NCBI GenBank assembly: GCA_030640155.1
Contig: DAOWJX010000284.1
Location: 1-6,830 of the forward strand
Reading direction: 5' to 3'
From: Candidatus Aegiribacteria sp.
GTDB taxonomy: Bacteria > Fermentibacterota > Fermentibacteria > Fermentibacterales > JCC-6
DNA length: 6,830 nucleotides
Below the pieces are notes generated by a model, which was not told where the DNA came from, did no database searches, and saw only the letters and a list, made by a program, of their open reading frames with translations. The stretch's first letter is position 1. Every line of letters begins with the position of its first letter. Made by a program: the position numbers and the translations under genes. This document shows, piece after piece, positions 1 to 5,927 of this stretch.

Positions 1-1123
1 CGATTTCAACAGAAATCGATGCGGCTATATACCCGACAGGGTAGGAAAGGAATGTAAGCGAATCTCTGTAAACCTCAATTCCACGAATCGGTGAGGAAAG
101 TAGAAGCCGTGGCAATTCAATGTCATCCGGAATTTCTGGAAATTCTGGAATCCTGATATCCTGCAGTGAGATTATAATGCGGGGTTCTTGTTCTGCAGCA
201 AGGCTGTCTTCAGATGAAACGAGCGTATCAGGATGGGTTTCCGTTAATGAAGCAACAGATACTGAATCGGAATCCGGAAGTATGCCAGAAACAATTGAGT
301 CTGAGCTGGAAATATGGGATCCCATCCCTGAACCATTCACATTGTTATCATTGAACAGATTAATGGGATCAATCAGCAAGAATGCGATCATTATAAGAAC
401 AGCAGCTGATATTGAAATGGAAGTAGGTGAAAGTTTTGAGAGAATATCCTGCTTTCTTCTGCTGGTGCTGGTTTTTCTTATATCATCCCGGGGGATTTCA
501 TGCTTCAGATCATGTACATGTTCCCGACTGTATTCCGGTTCGTTATCCAGCGGGCGATCAACAGCTCTGCCTTCAGATACGCACTTTTCACATACATGCA
601 TTTTTCGATTAAAGCATTCTGAACAGGTCAGTTCACCGCACGTTCTGCATGGAGCAAGCTTCTGGGTACTTGTTGGAGTACGACCGCAGATGTGGCATCG
701 ATCAATCGACATCATCTCTTCAGCAGCAGTTGTGATTACAAACTTCTCTTCATCAGCCTCGGAATCCTGCGTTTCTTTTTCTTCAGGATATCCGTTTTGT
801 TTATCAATGTCAGTTTCATCTTCCTGAAGTGATCCAGAAGTTATATTCTCCTGGTTAACAGCAGTCGAAACAGCAGCTTCTTCAGTAGCTGTTGAATAGG
901 ATCTGGGCAACAGATCAATGTAGGGGTACATTCTGTTTTGAAGAATTCTTGCCTGCTCCATTGAAATACCCTCACTGAGAATATTCGGAGAATTATCTAC
1001 TTTCTCTCTGGCTTCGTCATGGGACATTCCCAGCTCGCTTATTAGCATTTCAAGAACTTTTTCTTTCTCTTCCTCCCTGCTGAGGCGAACCAGGAGAAGA
1101 TCAACAGCTTGACTGTCGCTCAC
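1..1123 (-). CDS. Partial multidomain membrane protein: L7/L12-CTD-like segment, FYVE-like zinc finger, one TM helix, extracytoplasmic region
   Basis: The frame runs open from a GTG to the window edge (374 codons, 3' end missing). The start fits GAGAGGA (1134-1128) inside the end of the GTPase gene, and the GTG comes one base after that gene's TAG. Residues about 22-70 resemble the ribosomal L7/L12 C-terminal domain: LGMSHDEAREKVDNSPNIL (31-49), then SEGISMEQARIL, as in L7/L12 'GL..KEAK.LV..AP..(I/V)KEG(V/I)SKEEA'. An acidic linker (about 80-130) precedes eight paired cysteines at 143/146, 159/162, 167/170 and 178/181 (C-x2-C-x12-C-x2-C-x4-C-x2-C-x7-C-x2-C). The core PCRTCGELTCSEC (158-170) looks like the HCRxCGxxxCxxC core of FYVE fingers. 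A basic stretch (218-230) and a hydrophobic helix (about 234-251) follow, then a Ser/Asp/Glu-rich linker (about 260-318), a Pro-Glu motif IPEFPEIPDDIELP (325-338) and the start of a possible folded domain. By the positive-inside rule the N-terminus is cytoplasmic. I do not recognise the full protein. Function unknown; a partner of the MglA-like GTPase is inferred from position. Confidence 0.8.
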   Translation of the reverse strand, partial: MSDSQAVDLLLVRLSREEEKEKVLEMLISELGMSHDEAREKVDNSPNILSEGISMEQARILQNRMYPYIDLLPRSYSTATEEAAVSTAVNQENITSGSLQEDETDIDKQNGYPEEKETQDSEADEEKFVITTAAEEMMSIDRCHICGRTPTSTQKLAPCRTCGELTCSECFNRKMHVCEKCVSEGRAVDRPLDNEPEYSREHVHDLKHEIPRDDIRKTSTSRRKQDILSKLSPTSISISAAVLIMIAFLLIDPINLFNDNNVNGSGMGSHISSSDSIVSGILPDSDSVSVASLTETHPDTLVSSEDSLAAEQEPRIIISLQDIRIPEFPEIPDDIELPRLLLSSPIRGIEVYRDSLTFLSYPVGYIAASISVEI

Positions 1124-1124
1124 T

Positions 1125-1733
1125 CTATCCTCTCTTTTCCTCTAGAACAAGCGAGAACTGTCGATGAAGCCTTCGCATTACAATCCTGCTCGCTTTTCTG
1201 AGTGTCTCAAAAACACCGATGCCTTCAGTCGCGACAGATTCAATACATGGAACCCGTTCAAGACCAAGTCCTTTCCTGATTGTCTCTGATGGTAGGATGT
1301 CAGGCAGATCACGTTTGTTATTCTGAAGAACCAGGCTGAGACCTTTCCGCTTTGTATACCTTAGATTCTCCTTCAGATCACTGAGACTGGCAATATTCGC
1401 ATCCATCCTTGCCCTCTGAGAATCTGCCACAAATATGATTCCATCCGCGCCCTGCAGAATAAGTTGACGACTATCCGAATACATCGCCTGTCCCGGAACA
1501 CTGTAAAGGTGCAAACGTACCTTGAAACCATATATAATTCCTGAATTAACAGGCAGAAAATCAAAGAAAAGTGTCCGCTCATTTCCAGTCGCGAGTGAAA
1601 TGAGTTTGCCCCGGTCATCAGACGGAATCACTGAATGAATATACTTAACATTTGTTGTTTTGCCTGAAAGTCCAGGACCTGCATAGACAAGCTTACAATC
1701 GATCTCTCTTGAACTGTAACTAACTGTCGCCAT
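1125..1733 (-). CDS. mglA: MglA-type Ras-like small GTPase
   Basis: This 202-residue cytoplasmic GTPase closely matches MglA, which in Myxococcus xanthus (195 residues) sets cell polarity and drives gliding and type IV pilus motility. Motifs: P-loop GPGLSGKTT (19-27); switch I ERTLFFDFLP (52-61); switch II SVPGQAMY (78-85), where MglA proteins have VPGQ in place of the Ras DxxG; VADSQRARMDAN (102-113); base-binding NKRD (139-142); and VATEG (about residue 168) in the G5 position. R53 and Q82 fall at the same numbers as the catalytic Arg and Gln of M. xanthus MglA, so GTP hydrolysis is expected to be intact. The ATG lies inside the end of tatA, with GGAG nine bases upstream. MglA is usually activated for hydrolysis by the roadblock protein MglB, but no mglB is adjacent. 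One base after its stop the membrane zinc-finger gene begins, so that protein may be a partner. Confidence 0.93.
   Translation of the reverse strand: MATVSYSSREIDCKLVYAGPGLSGKTTNVKYIHSVIPSDDRGKLISLATGNERTLFFDFLPVNSGIIYGFKVRLHLYSVPGQAMYSDSRQLILQGADGIIFVADSQRARMDANIASLSDLKENLRYTKRKGLSLVLQNNKRDLPDILPSETIRKGLGLERVPCIESVATEGIGVFETLRKASRIVMRRLHRQFSLVLEEKRG
1128..1134 (-). promoter_or_regulatory. Ribosome-binding site deciding the GTG start of the zinc-finger membrane protein gene
   Basis: GAGAGGA lies in the last codons of the GTPase gene; its GAGG core ends five bases before the GTG at 1123. Its presence and the TAG-A-GTG junction support this start over the internal ATG codons at residues 26 and 33, which would cut into the L7/L12-like segment. 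Placement inside the upstream gene implies coupled translation of the two proteins. Confidence 0.6.
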
Positions 1734-1926
1734 TCAAATTATCTCCGTTCTCAGAATCATTTTCCTCATCTTCTTTATCTGAGAATTCCTCTTTCATTCC
1801 TTTTCTGAACATATGCAGCGCCTGACCTACCGATCGCGCAAGATCAGGTATTCTCTTCGCTCCAAAAAGCAAAAGAAGAGCAACTATTATCAGAATAATT
1901 TCACCGGTACCTGGACGAAACATCAT
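1720..1926 (-). CDS. tatA: Twin-arginine translocase subunit TatA/TatE
   Basis: This 68-residue protein has the standard TatA layout. A short N-terminus with the polar residue E9 (GTGEIILIIVALLLL, 6-20) forms the membrane helix. The FG hinge (F21-G22) follows, then the amphipathic helix AKRIPDLARSVGQALHMFRK (23-42), and a highly acidic disordered tail (about 45-68) rich in Asp, Glu and Asn. TatA oligomers form the pore-like element that moves folded proteins with RR signal peptides across the cytoplasmic membrane, with TatC and sometimes TatB. The gene begins with tandem ATGs (1926 and 1923) behind AGGGGG at 1937-1932, a strong ribosome-binding site. Its 3' end overlaps the GTPase gene by 14 bases. 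No tatC or tatB is visible, so the partners must be encoded elsewhere. The short length and FGAKRIPDLAR hinge favour TatA/E over TatB. Confidence 0.92.
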   Translation of the reverse strand: MMFRPGTGEIILIIVALLLLFGAKRIPDLARSVGQALHMFRKGMKEEFSDKEDEENDSENGDNLNGDS

Positions 1927-1931
1927 TTCAT

Positions 1932-1937
1932 CCCCCT
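1932..1937 (-). promoter_or_regulatory. Strong ribosome-binding site for tatA
   Basis: AGGGGG lies five bases before the first of two tandem ATG codons (1926 and 1923), or eight before the second. It is one of the best Shine-Dalgarno sequences in the window and follows one of the few non-coding gaps (1927-1967). TatA may therefore be made at its own rate, independently of the upstream genes. Confidence 0.55.
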
Positions 1938-1967
1938 GTCAGAATTTCTTCGACCTAGAGCCAGTAT

Positions 1968-2240
1968 CTAGAACCAGCGGTAAAGATAACCTACAAACAT
2001 CAATCCCGCAAAACTCATCAGGTTCACCTTGAAAGCTATTTCCTCAAGAGCAAATCTGAAAACTATAAGATCAAAGCCAAAAGGACCCACTGATAACTCA
2101 AGCGATCCGGAGAAGAAAGACCTCAAAGCAATTGACGATTCCGGCAGTATCGCTGCTATTCCCTCTCCAAGAACTGTACCCGTCATCATTCCAAGGAATG
2201 AGATTATTATCCAGAATCGAGTTGAACGATTATTAAGCAC
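1968..2240 (-). CDS. DUF4321 family small membrane protein (GTG start)
   Basis: This 90-residue protein has one strong N-terminal hydrophobic helix (about 9-31) with GxxxG-like glycines in FLGMMTGTVLGEGIAAILP (15-33). A conserved-looking middle, FGFDLIVFRFALEEIAFKVN (54-73), leads to a second hydrophobic stretch ending in YLYRWF (75-90). The pattern of a GTVLGE helix, a DL(I/V)V strand, KVNLMS, and a C-terminal YLYR-type end matches DUF4321 (PF14209-like), for which I know of no established function. The start is GTG, preceded by GGAGGAG at 2249-2243. The spacing is slightly short, but an in-frame TAA just upstream (2261-2259) leaves no earlier start. It follows the Gx transporter gene after 23 bases. 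Both N- and C-terminal segments may span the membrane. A role with its membrane-protein neighbours is inferred from position only. Confidence 0.75.
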   Translation of the reverse strand: MLNNRSTRFWIIISFLGMMTGTVLGEGIAAILPESSIALRSFFSGSLELSVGPFGFDLIVFRFALEEIAFKVNLMSFAGLMFVGYLYRWF

Positions 2241-2242
2241 TT

Positions 2243-2249
2243 CTCCTCC
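2243..2249 (-). promoter_or_regulatory. Ribosome-binding site for the DUF4321 gene
   Basis: GGAGGAG lies two bases before the GTG at 2240 (four bases if the core GGAGG is used). With the upstream in-frame stop it decides the GTG start. An ATG at 2254-2252 opens an unrelated short frame across this site. Confidence 0.6.
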
Positions 2250-2263
2250 AGCATAATGTTAAT

Positions 2264-2794
2264 CTATCCCTGATAACAGGTTGAATCAACCCCCGGCTCC
2301 CGAATCCAGGGAAAACCCTTTCTCAGCAATATAACAGCAACAATACCGGTTACGGTTCCGGAAAGAATACCCCAGATCACAAGCGGCAAAGCAAGAGCAC
2401 CGACTGGAAGACCGGGCAGGAGGAGTATTGCCAGAAATAACTGAATACATAGACTGCAAAGACTGCCGGCAACCGATATCCCTGTAACGGAGAATACTTT
2501 TCTCAGATTTCCCATAACGATGGATGATACTATCCCGCCTGCAAGTGAAAGAAGATAAGTTGGAGTTGCAATTATTCCAAGCAATAAAGCTGCTCCGGTT
2601 GATCTGAGAATGTTAATTCTCAAGCCTGTCATCGTGCCGTATCTTATTATCGCTGATACAGTAACTACATTACCAAGCCCAAGCCTGAGAAACGGGAATG
2701 GTTTTGGCACGATATTTTCGAGTACTCCGATTCCAATTGCGAGAAGCACGAGGAATACTTCTTCCCGAAAATGACCGGTCAGCCTATTCATCAT
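2264..2794 (-). CDS. Gx transporter family membrane protein (PF07456, 'heptaprenyl diphosphate synthase component I' type)
   Basis: This 176-residue integral membrane protein has about five or six hydrophobic segments (roughly 12-28, 40-55, 65-95, 103-127, 130-155). Family-defining features are LENIVPKPFPFLRLGLGN (25-42), RYGTMTGLRINILRS (51-65), TPTYLLSLAGGIVS (77-90) and FSVTGISVAGSL (101-112), where the family usually has FSxxGxSxxGA. The family resembles the substrate-binding (S) components of ECF transporters. Its older name as a subunit of heptaprenyl diphosphate synthase is doubtful, and no polyprenyl synthase gene is visible here. The start overlaps the upstream glycosyltransferase stop by 11 bases; two tandem ATGs (2794 and 2791) are both possible. 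A Shine-Dalgarno sequence is weak or distant, so translational coupling is likely. Substrate unknown; a small hydrophobic or isoprenoid-related cargo is only a guess. Confidence 0.85.
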   Translation of the reverse strand: MMNRLTGHFREEVFLVLLAIGIGVLENIVPKPFPFLRLGLGNVVTVSAIIRYGTMTGLRINILRSTGAALLLGIIATPTYLLSLAGGIVSSIVMGNLRKVFSVTGISVAGSLCSLCIQLFLAILLLPGLPVGALALPLVIWGILSGTVTGIVAVILLRKGFPWIREPGVDSTCYQG

Positions 2795-3872
2795 TGTTTT
2801 CTGATATCACTTCTCGCATCAGGGTTTCAATTTTTGAGAGGAGAACCGGGCTGTCGAAGTGAAGTTTTGCCCTCTCCAGGGCACCTTGCGAAAGTCTATT
2901 ATGCAGAGTTGAATCATCCATTTGTCTTATCGCATCAGCAAGAGCATCAGGGTTATCAGGCTGCACTATAATGCCTGATACTCCGTCCTCATTAACCCAT
3001 GGAACACCTGTTGGAATTGAAGTGCTTATTACGGGAGTACCGCACGCCATTGCTTCGGTCTGAACCATACCGAAGGCTTCACTCCGCAGAGTTGATGGAA
3101 GGACAAGGCATTTTGCACCCTGATAAAGCTGAACAAGTCTGTCATCATCCGGGTCATGAACAATCTCGATGTTGAGTCTGTCTTTACCGGCAGCTTTCTG
3201 AATTTCCGGGAGTAATGGCCCTCCACCGACCATAATGAGCCGGCGATCCGGAAAATGCTTCCACGCTTTCAGCAAAACATGAATACCTTTGTACTTCCTG
3301 AATCTTCCCACAAAAAGAACATAATCACCTGTTTTTAAAGAATCAGAAGGCTTGAAACGGTTGAGATCGGAACCAATCGGTATTACTGAAATATTCTTCA
3401 ATCGTGATAGAAATACAGATGTCTCAGCGTACGCAGGTGAAGTAGTGATTACTTTATTTGCGCGGTGGAGAAACCTGCGAAGAAAAGGACCGTAAAGGGG
3501 AAGAAATGCAGCCTGTCTCACAATATCACTGTGATACGTGACTATATACGGCGTGTTACGCCCGGTCATCAGCCAGGATATCACCGCAGAGGGCAAAGGA
3601 ACGTGAAAATGCACCAGATCAGCGGGGATCTCTCTTAAAGAGTCAATTAATTCAGGGCAGATTGGATTCGACATAATTCTGCAGATGCAGGGAGTTGTTC
3701 TGACTTTAAAGCCTGAGATTTCAATATCAGTAGCATCACTGTTATCTCCTGCAATCAGTACTTCCACATCATGCCCTGAATTCGCCAGGAATGATGAAAG
3801 ATCATGTATGTATCGCTCAATTCCTCCGCGAACGAGAGGATGTACATCTTTGTAGACCTCCAGAATTTTCAT
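2784..3872 (-). CDS. Glycosyltransferase family 4 (GT-B fold), second of two
   Basis: This 362-residue protein is a second retaining GT-B enzyme, clearly different in sequence from its upstream neighbour. The N-terminus is MKILEVYKDVHPLVRGGIER (1-20), the glycine-rich acceptor-side loop of WbpY/PimB-like family 4 enzymes. LVHFHVPLP (86-94) and TYHSD (112-116) follow. The donor domain starts around VLFVGRFRKYKGI (185-197), with MVGGGPLLPEI (214-224), and carries the EX7E motif as E265-AFGMVQT-E273 followed by AMACGTPVI (274-282). Its ATG lies inside the stop of the first glycosyltransferase (ATGA), and AGGGAG about 8 bases upstream is a good ribosome-binding site. The coupled pair probably adds successive sugars of one glycan, using an NDP-sugar that the upstream nucleotidyltransferase may supply. 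No polymerase, flippase or ligase gene is visible here. Donor and acceptor cannot be assigned. Confidence 0.92.
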   Translation of the reverse strand: MKILEVYKDVHPLVRGGIERYIHDLSSFLANSGHDVEVLIAGDNSDATDIEISGFKVRTTPCICRIMSNPICPELIDSLREIPADLVHFHVPLPSAVISWLMTGRNTPYIVTYHSDIVRQAAFLPLYGPFLRRFLHRANKVITTSPAYAETSVFLSRLKNISVIPIGSDLNRFKPSDSLKTGDYVLFVGRFRKYKGIHVLLKAWKHFPDRRLIMVGGGPLLPEIQKAAGKDRLNIEIVHDPDDDRLVQLYQGAKCLVLPSTLRSEAFGMVQTEAMACGTPVISTSIPTGVPWVNEDGVSGIIVQPDNPDALADAIRQMDDSTLHNRLSQGALERAKLHFDSPVLLSKIETLMREVISENNDE

Positions 3873-4930
3873 TTCGAATACTCCCTGTACACGTCAAGTA
3901 CTTCTTCTGCCATATGTTTCACTGAGAATCCGGAGGCAAATTCAATCAGGCTCTTCTTATCGTAAACCGTATCAAGAGATTCAAGTATGGCTCCGGCTAT
4001 CGAATCCGGATTATGGTTTAAAGCGATATTCGAGATTCCCGAGAATATCTCTACCAGCGCATCCGCTGGAGTGAGTACCGAGGGGACTCCAGCCGATGCA
4101 GCTTCAAGAGGTGGAAGGCCAAAACCTTCATAGAACGATGGATAGACAAGTAATTCAGCACCTGTAATACAGCTTTTCAGAATGCTGTCCGAAAGCTGAC
4201 CGGTCCAGATTACTCCACTGCTGTTCCTGAGTAGATCCTTTAAAGCAGTCGGACCCCACCCCCATCTTCCGGCAATCACAAGCTTTAGATCAGAATGTTC
4301 CTGACGAACAGTCTGCCAGGCGGTAAGGAGGTTGAAAATGTTTTTTCTTGGTTCAACTGTTCCGACAAATAGAATGTATCTATCACAAATTCCGGTGGAT
4401 TGCTGAAATATCTCCGGATCAAGCTGCATGGGTTCAGTTGAAAGATATACTTTCCTGATTCTTTCCGGCTCTACACCAAGACGGCGTACCGCTTCTCTTC
4501 CCGTGAAATTGCTGTCAACCATCAGTACATCGGCCTTTCTCGCAACTCTCCTGAAATAAAGACGGTAATACAAAGATCTCAACCGTGGAAACCAGGATGG
4601 GTTCGCCAGGAACGCCAGATCATGGAGGGTAACCGCACACGGTATTCCACCTGGCGGTCTTCCTGCAAAAGCGGGAAGATGTACTATTGAAGGAGATACA
4701 GATGCTACAAGAGCAGGCAATGTAATATTTTCTTGAAACACTTTAAGTATGCCGCTAGTTGAAAGATCGGTATCAAGAGCTTCAGATGGTTTCATCAGTC
4801 TTCTTGCTGCGACTGCCAGAACACGCGCATTACATTGAATAAAACCTTCAAGTAATCGCCTAACGTACACACCTGTACCGCCCCTGTTCACAAGCGAGTC
4901 AGCGTATACTACCGGGATACTGTTGTTCAT
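3869..4930 (-). CDS. Glycosyltransferase family 4 (GT-B fold), first of two
   Basis: This 353-residue GT-B retaining glycosyltransferase should move a sugar from an NDP-sugar to a lipid-linked or glycan acceptor at the cytoplasmic membrane face. The N-terminal domain opens with VVYADSLVNRGGTGVYVRRL (7-26), whose glycine loop is typical of these enzymes, and has TLHDLAF (101-107). The C-terminal donor domain has ILFVGTVEPRKN (186-197) and the EX7E motif E268-GFGLPPL-E276, followed by AGVPSV. I chose the ATG at 4930 because the protein then begins with the family's first beta strand and starts 10 bases after the upstream stop. A longer frame from 5014 would add 28 unstructured residues and overlap the upstream gene by 74 bases. 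The chosen ATG has no clear Shine-Dalgarno sequence, so translation may depend on ribosomes from the upstream gene. The stop overlaps the next start (ATGA). Sugar and linkage are unknown. Confidence 0.9.
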   Translation of the reverse strand: MNNSIPVVYADSLVNRGGTGVYVRRLLEGFIQCNARVLAVAARRLMKPSEALDTDLSTSGILKVFQENITLPALVASVSPSIVHLPAFAGRPPGGIPCAVTLHDLAFLANPSWFPRLRSLYYRLYFRRVARKADVLMVDSNFTGREAVRRLGVEPERIRKVYLSTEPMQLDPEIFQQSTGICDRYILFVGTVEPRKNIFNLLTAWQTVRQEHSDLKLVIAGRWGWGPTALKDLLRNSSGVIWTGQLSDSILKSCITGAELLVYPSFYEGFGLPPLEAASAGVPSVLTPADALVEIFSGISNIALNHNPDSIAGAILESLDTVYDKKSLIEFASGFSVKHMAEEVLDVYREYSK

Positions 4931-4940
4931 ATTTGAGGGG

Positions 4941-5927
4941 TTATTGCTGAAATTCAATTGTGCTCGAGTTACCGACGTTGAGTTTTTCCGCTTTTCCTGA
5001 TATGGCAACATCATCCCCTATGATTGAATCTCTGATATTCACAAGATCAATGCTGGAGCGTTTACCGATTACTGTATTGGATATAATTGAATTCTTTATT
5101 TTCGAATTGCATCCAATGGAAACGTGCGGTCCTACTATTGATGAAGATATAACAGTCCCTTTCAGCATACTGACCGGAGGAATGATAACCGAATCTACAA
5201 TCTCAGCTCTTCTTTCACCAAATCCTTGATTAAGGAGTATCCTGTTGGTCTCAAGGAATGTTTCCGGTTTGCCGCAGTCATACCATTCGTCAACCTCGAA
5301 AACACCGAAGGCTTGCCCATCATCCAGCATCAGCTGCATGGCGTCGGTAAGCTGATATTCCCCTCGTGTTCTCTTTCCGCTTTTAATAAGTCTTGAAGTG
5401 GCATTCATCAGCATGGTTCCGGACGAAAAACCATAGATACCTACAATTGCAAGATCGCTGATGAATTCTTCCGGCTTTTCAACGAGTCTGACTACCCTGT
5501 CTCCTTCCAGCAGAACAACTCCGAAACGGCTGGGATCATCTACCCGTTTCACTGCAATCATATTCCGCTTAGAGTCCACTGCCCTGGAAAGGTCAGCGCT
5601 GAAAATAGTGTCTCCCAGTACTACAAGAGTCACTCCATCTCCGGTCACAGGGGCAGCAAGATCAACAGCGGAAGCAAGACCATCCATATTGGTCTGCATC
5701 GCAAAATCAACACGAATATCCGGATATTCCTTTCTTGTCCATGCAACGATCACATCACCGAGATAGCCAACGATCAGGGTCACATGCGCAATTCCAGCGG
5801 AAACGAGCCTGTCTATTATGTGGCCTAGTATTGGCTTACCGGCAACCTGCAGAAGAGCCTTTGGTGTAGACCATGTATGAGGTCGAAGTCTTGTACCCTT
5901 CCCCGCTACTGGAATGATTGCATGCAT
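4941..5927 (-). CDS. Sugar-1-phosphate nucleotidyltransferase with left-handed beta-helix tail (RmlA/GlmU-like)
   Basis: This 328-residue cytoplasmic enzyme should join a sugar 1-phosphate to an NTP, giving an NDP-sugar and pyrophosphate. The N-terminal Rossmann-like domain (about 1-235) has the nucleotide-binding signature PVAGKGTRLRPHTWSTPKAL (6-25), the metal-site motif VLGDTIF (103-109), EKP (150-152), RGEYQLTDAMQ (188-198) and DEWYDCGKPETFLETNR (213-229). Residues about 240-320 hold irregular hexapeptide repeats (IVDSVI, SSSIVGPHVSIG, NSIISNTVIG, DSIIGDDVAI), a left-handed beta-helix as in long-form glucose-1-phosphate thymidylyl- and uridylyltransferases. Length and layout fit the long RmlA-like type. 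The ATG follows the ptsI stop directly, and GGAG in the end of ptsI lies 8 bases upstream. The two following glycosyltransferase genes imply that the product feeds surface glycan or glycolipid synthesis. Whether it uses glucose or mannose, and dTTP, UTP or GTP, cannot be read from these motifs; a mannose-1-phosphate guanylyltransferase is possible. Confidence 0.9.
   Translation of the reverse strand: MHAIIPVAGKGTRLRPHTWSTPKALLQVAGKPILGHIIDRLVSAGIAHVTLIVGYLGDVIVAWTRKEYPDIRVDFAMQTNMDGLASAVDLAAPVTGDGVTLVVLGDTIFSADLSRAVDSKRNMIAVKRVDDPSRFGVVLLEGDRVVRLVEKPEEFISDLAIVGIYGFSSGTMLMNATSRLIKSGKRTRGEYQLTDAMQLMLDDGQAFGVFEVDEWYDCGKPETFLETNRILLNQGFGERRAEIVDSVIIPPVSMLKGTVISSSIVGPHVSIGCNSKIKNSIISNTVIGKRSSIDLVNIRDSIIGDDVAISGKAEKLNVGNSSTIEFQQ

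Noticed and set aside
120..827. Long plus-strand open frame of 235 codons
   Set aside because: It lies opposite the zinc-finger membrane protein gene. The translation is Ser-rich with no domain pattern, while the minus-strand frame is open for 374 codons with ordered cysteines, a membrane helix and a ribosome-binding site.
1955..1976. Imperfect 9-base direct repeat (TGGTTCTAG and TGGCTCTAG on the minus strand, four bases apart) in the gap before tatA
   Set aside because: Only two short copies with one mismatch, one of them overlapping the DUF4321 stop codon. It is too weak to call an operator or repeat element.
2207..2254. Short minus-strand frame of 15 codons from the ATG at 2254 overlapping the DUF4321 start, as a possible leader peptide
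   Set aside because: It has no ribosome-binding site of its own and contains the DUF4321 Shine-Dalgarno sequence within it; chance is the simpler explanation.
2029..2256. Plus-strand open frame of 75 codons opposite the DUF4321 gene
   Set aside because: The minus-strand frame has the membrane helices and DUF4321 pattern, a strong ribosome-binding site and operon spacing; the plus frame has none of these.
4960..5766. Plus-strand open frames at 4960-5229 and 5461-5766
   Set aside because: Both are antisense to the conserved nucleotidyltransferase gene, and neither translation shows a recognisable domain.
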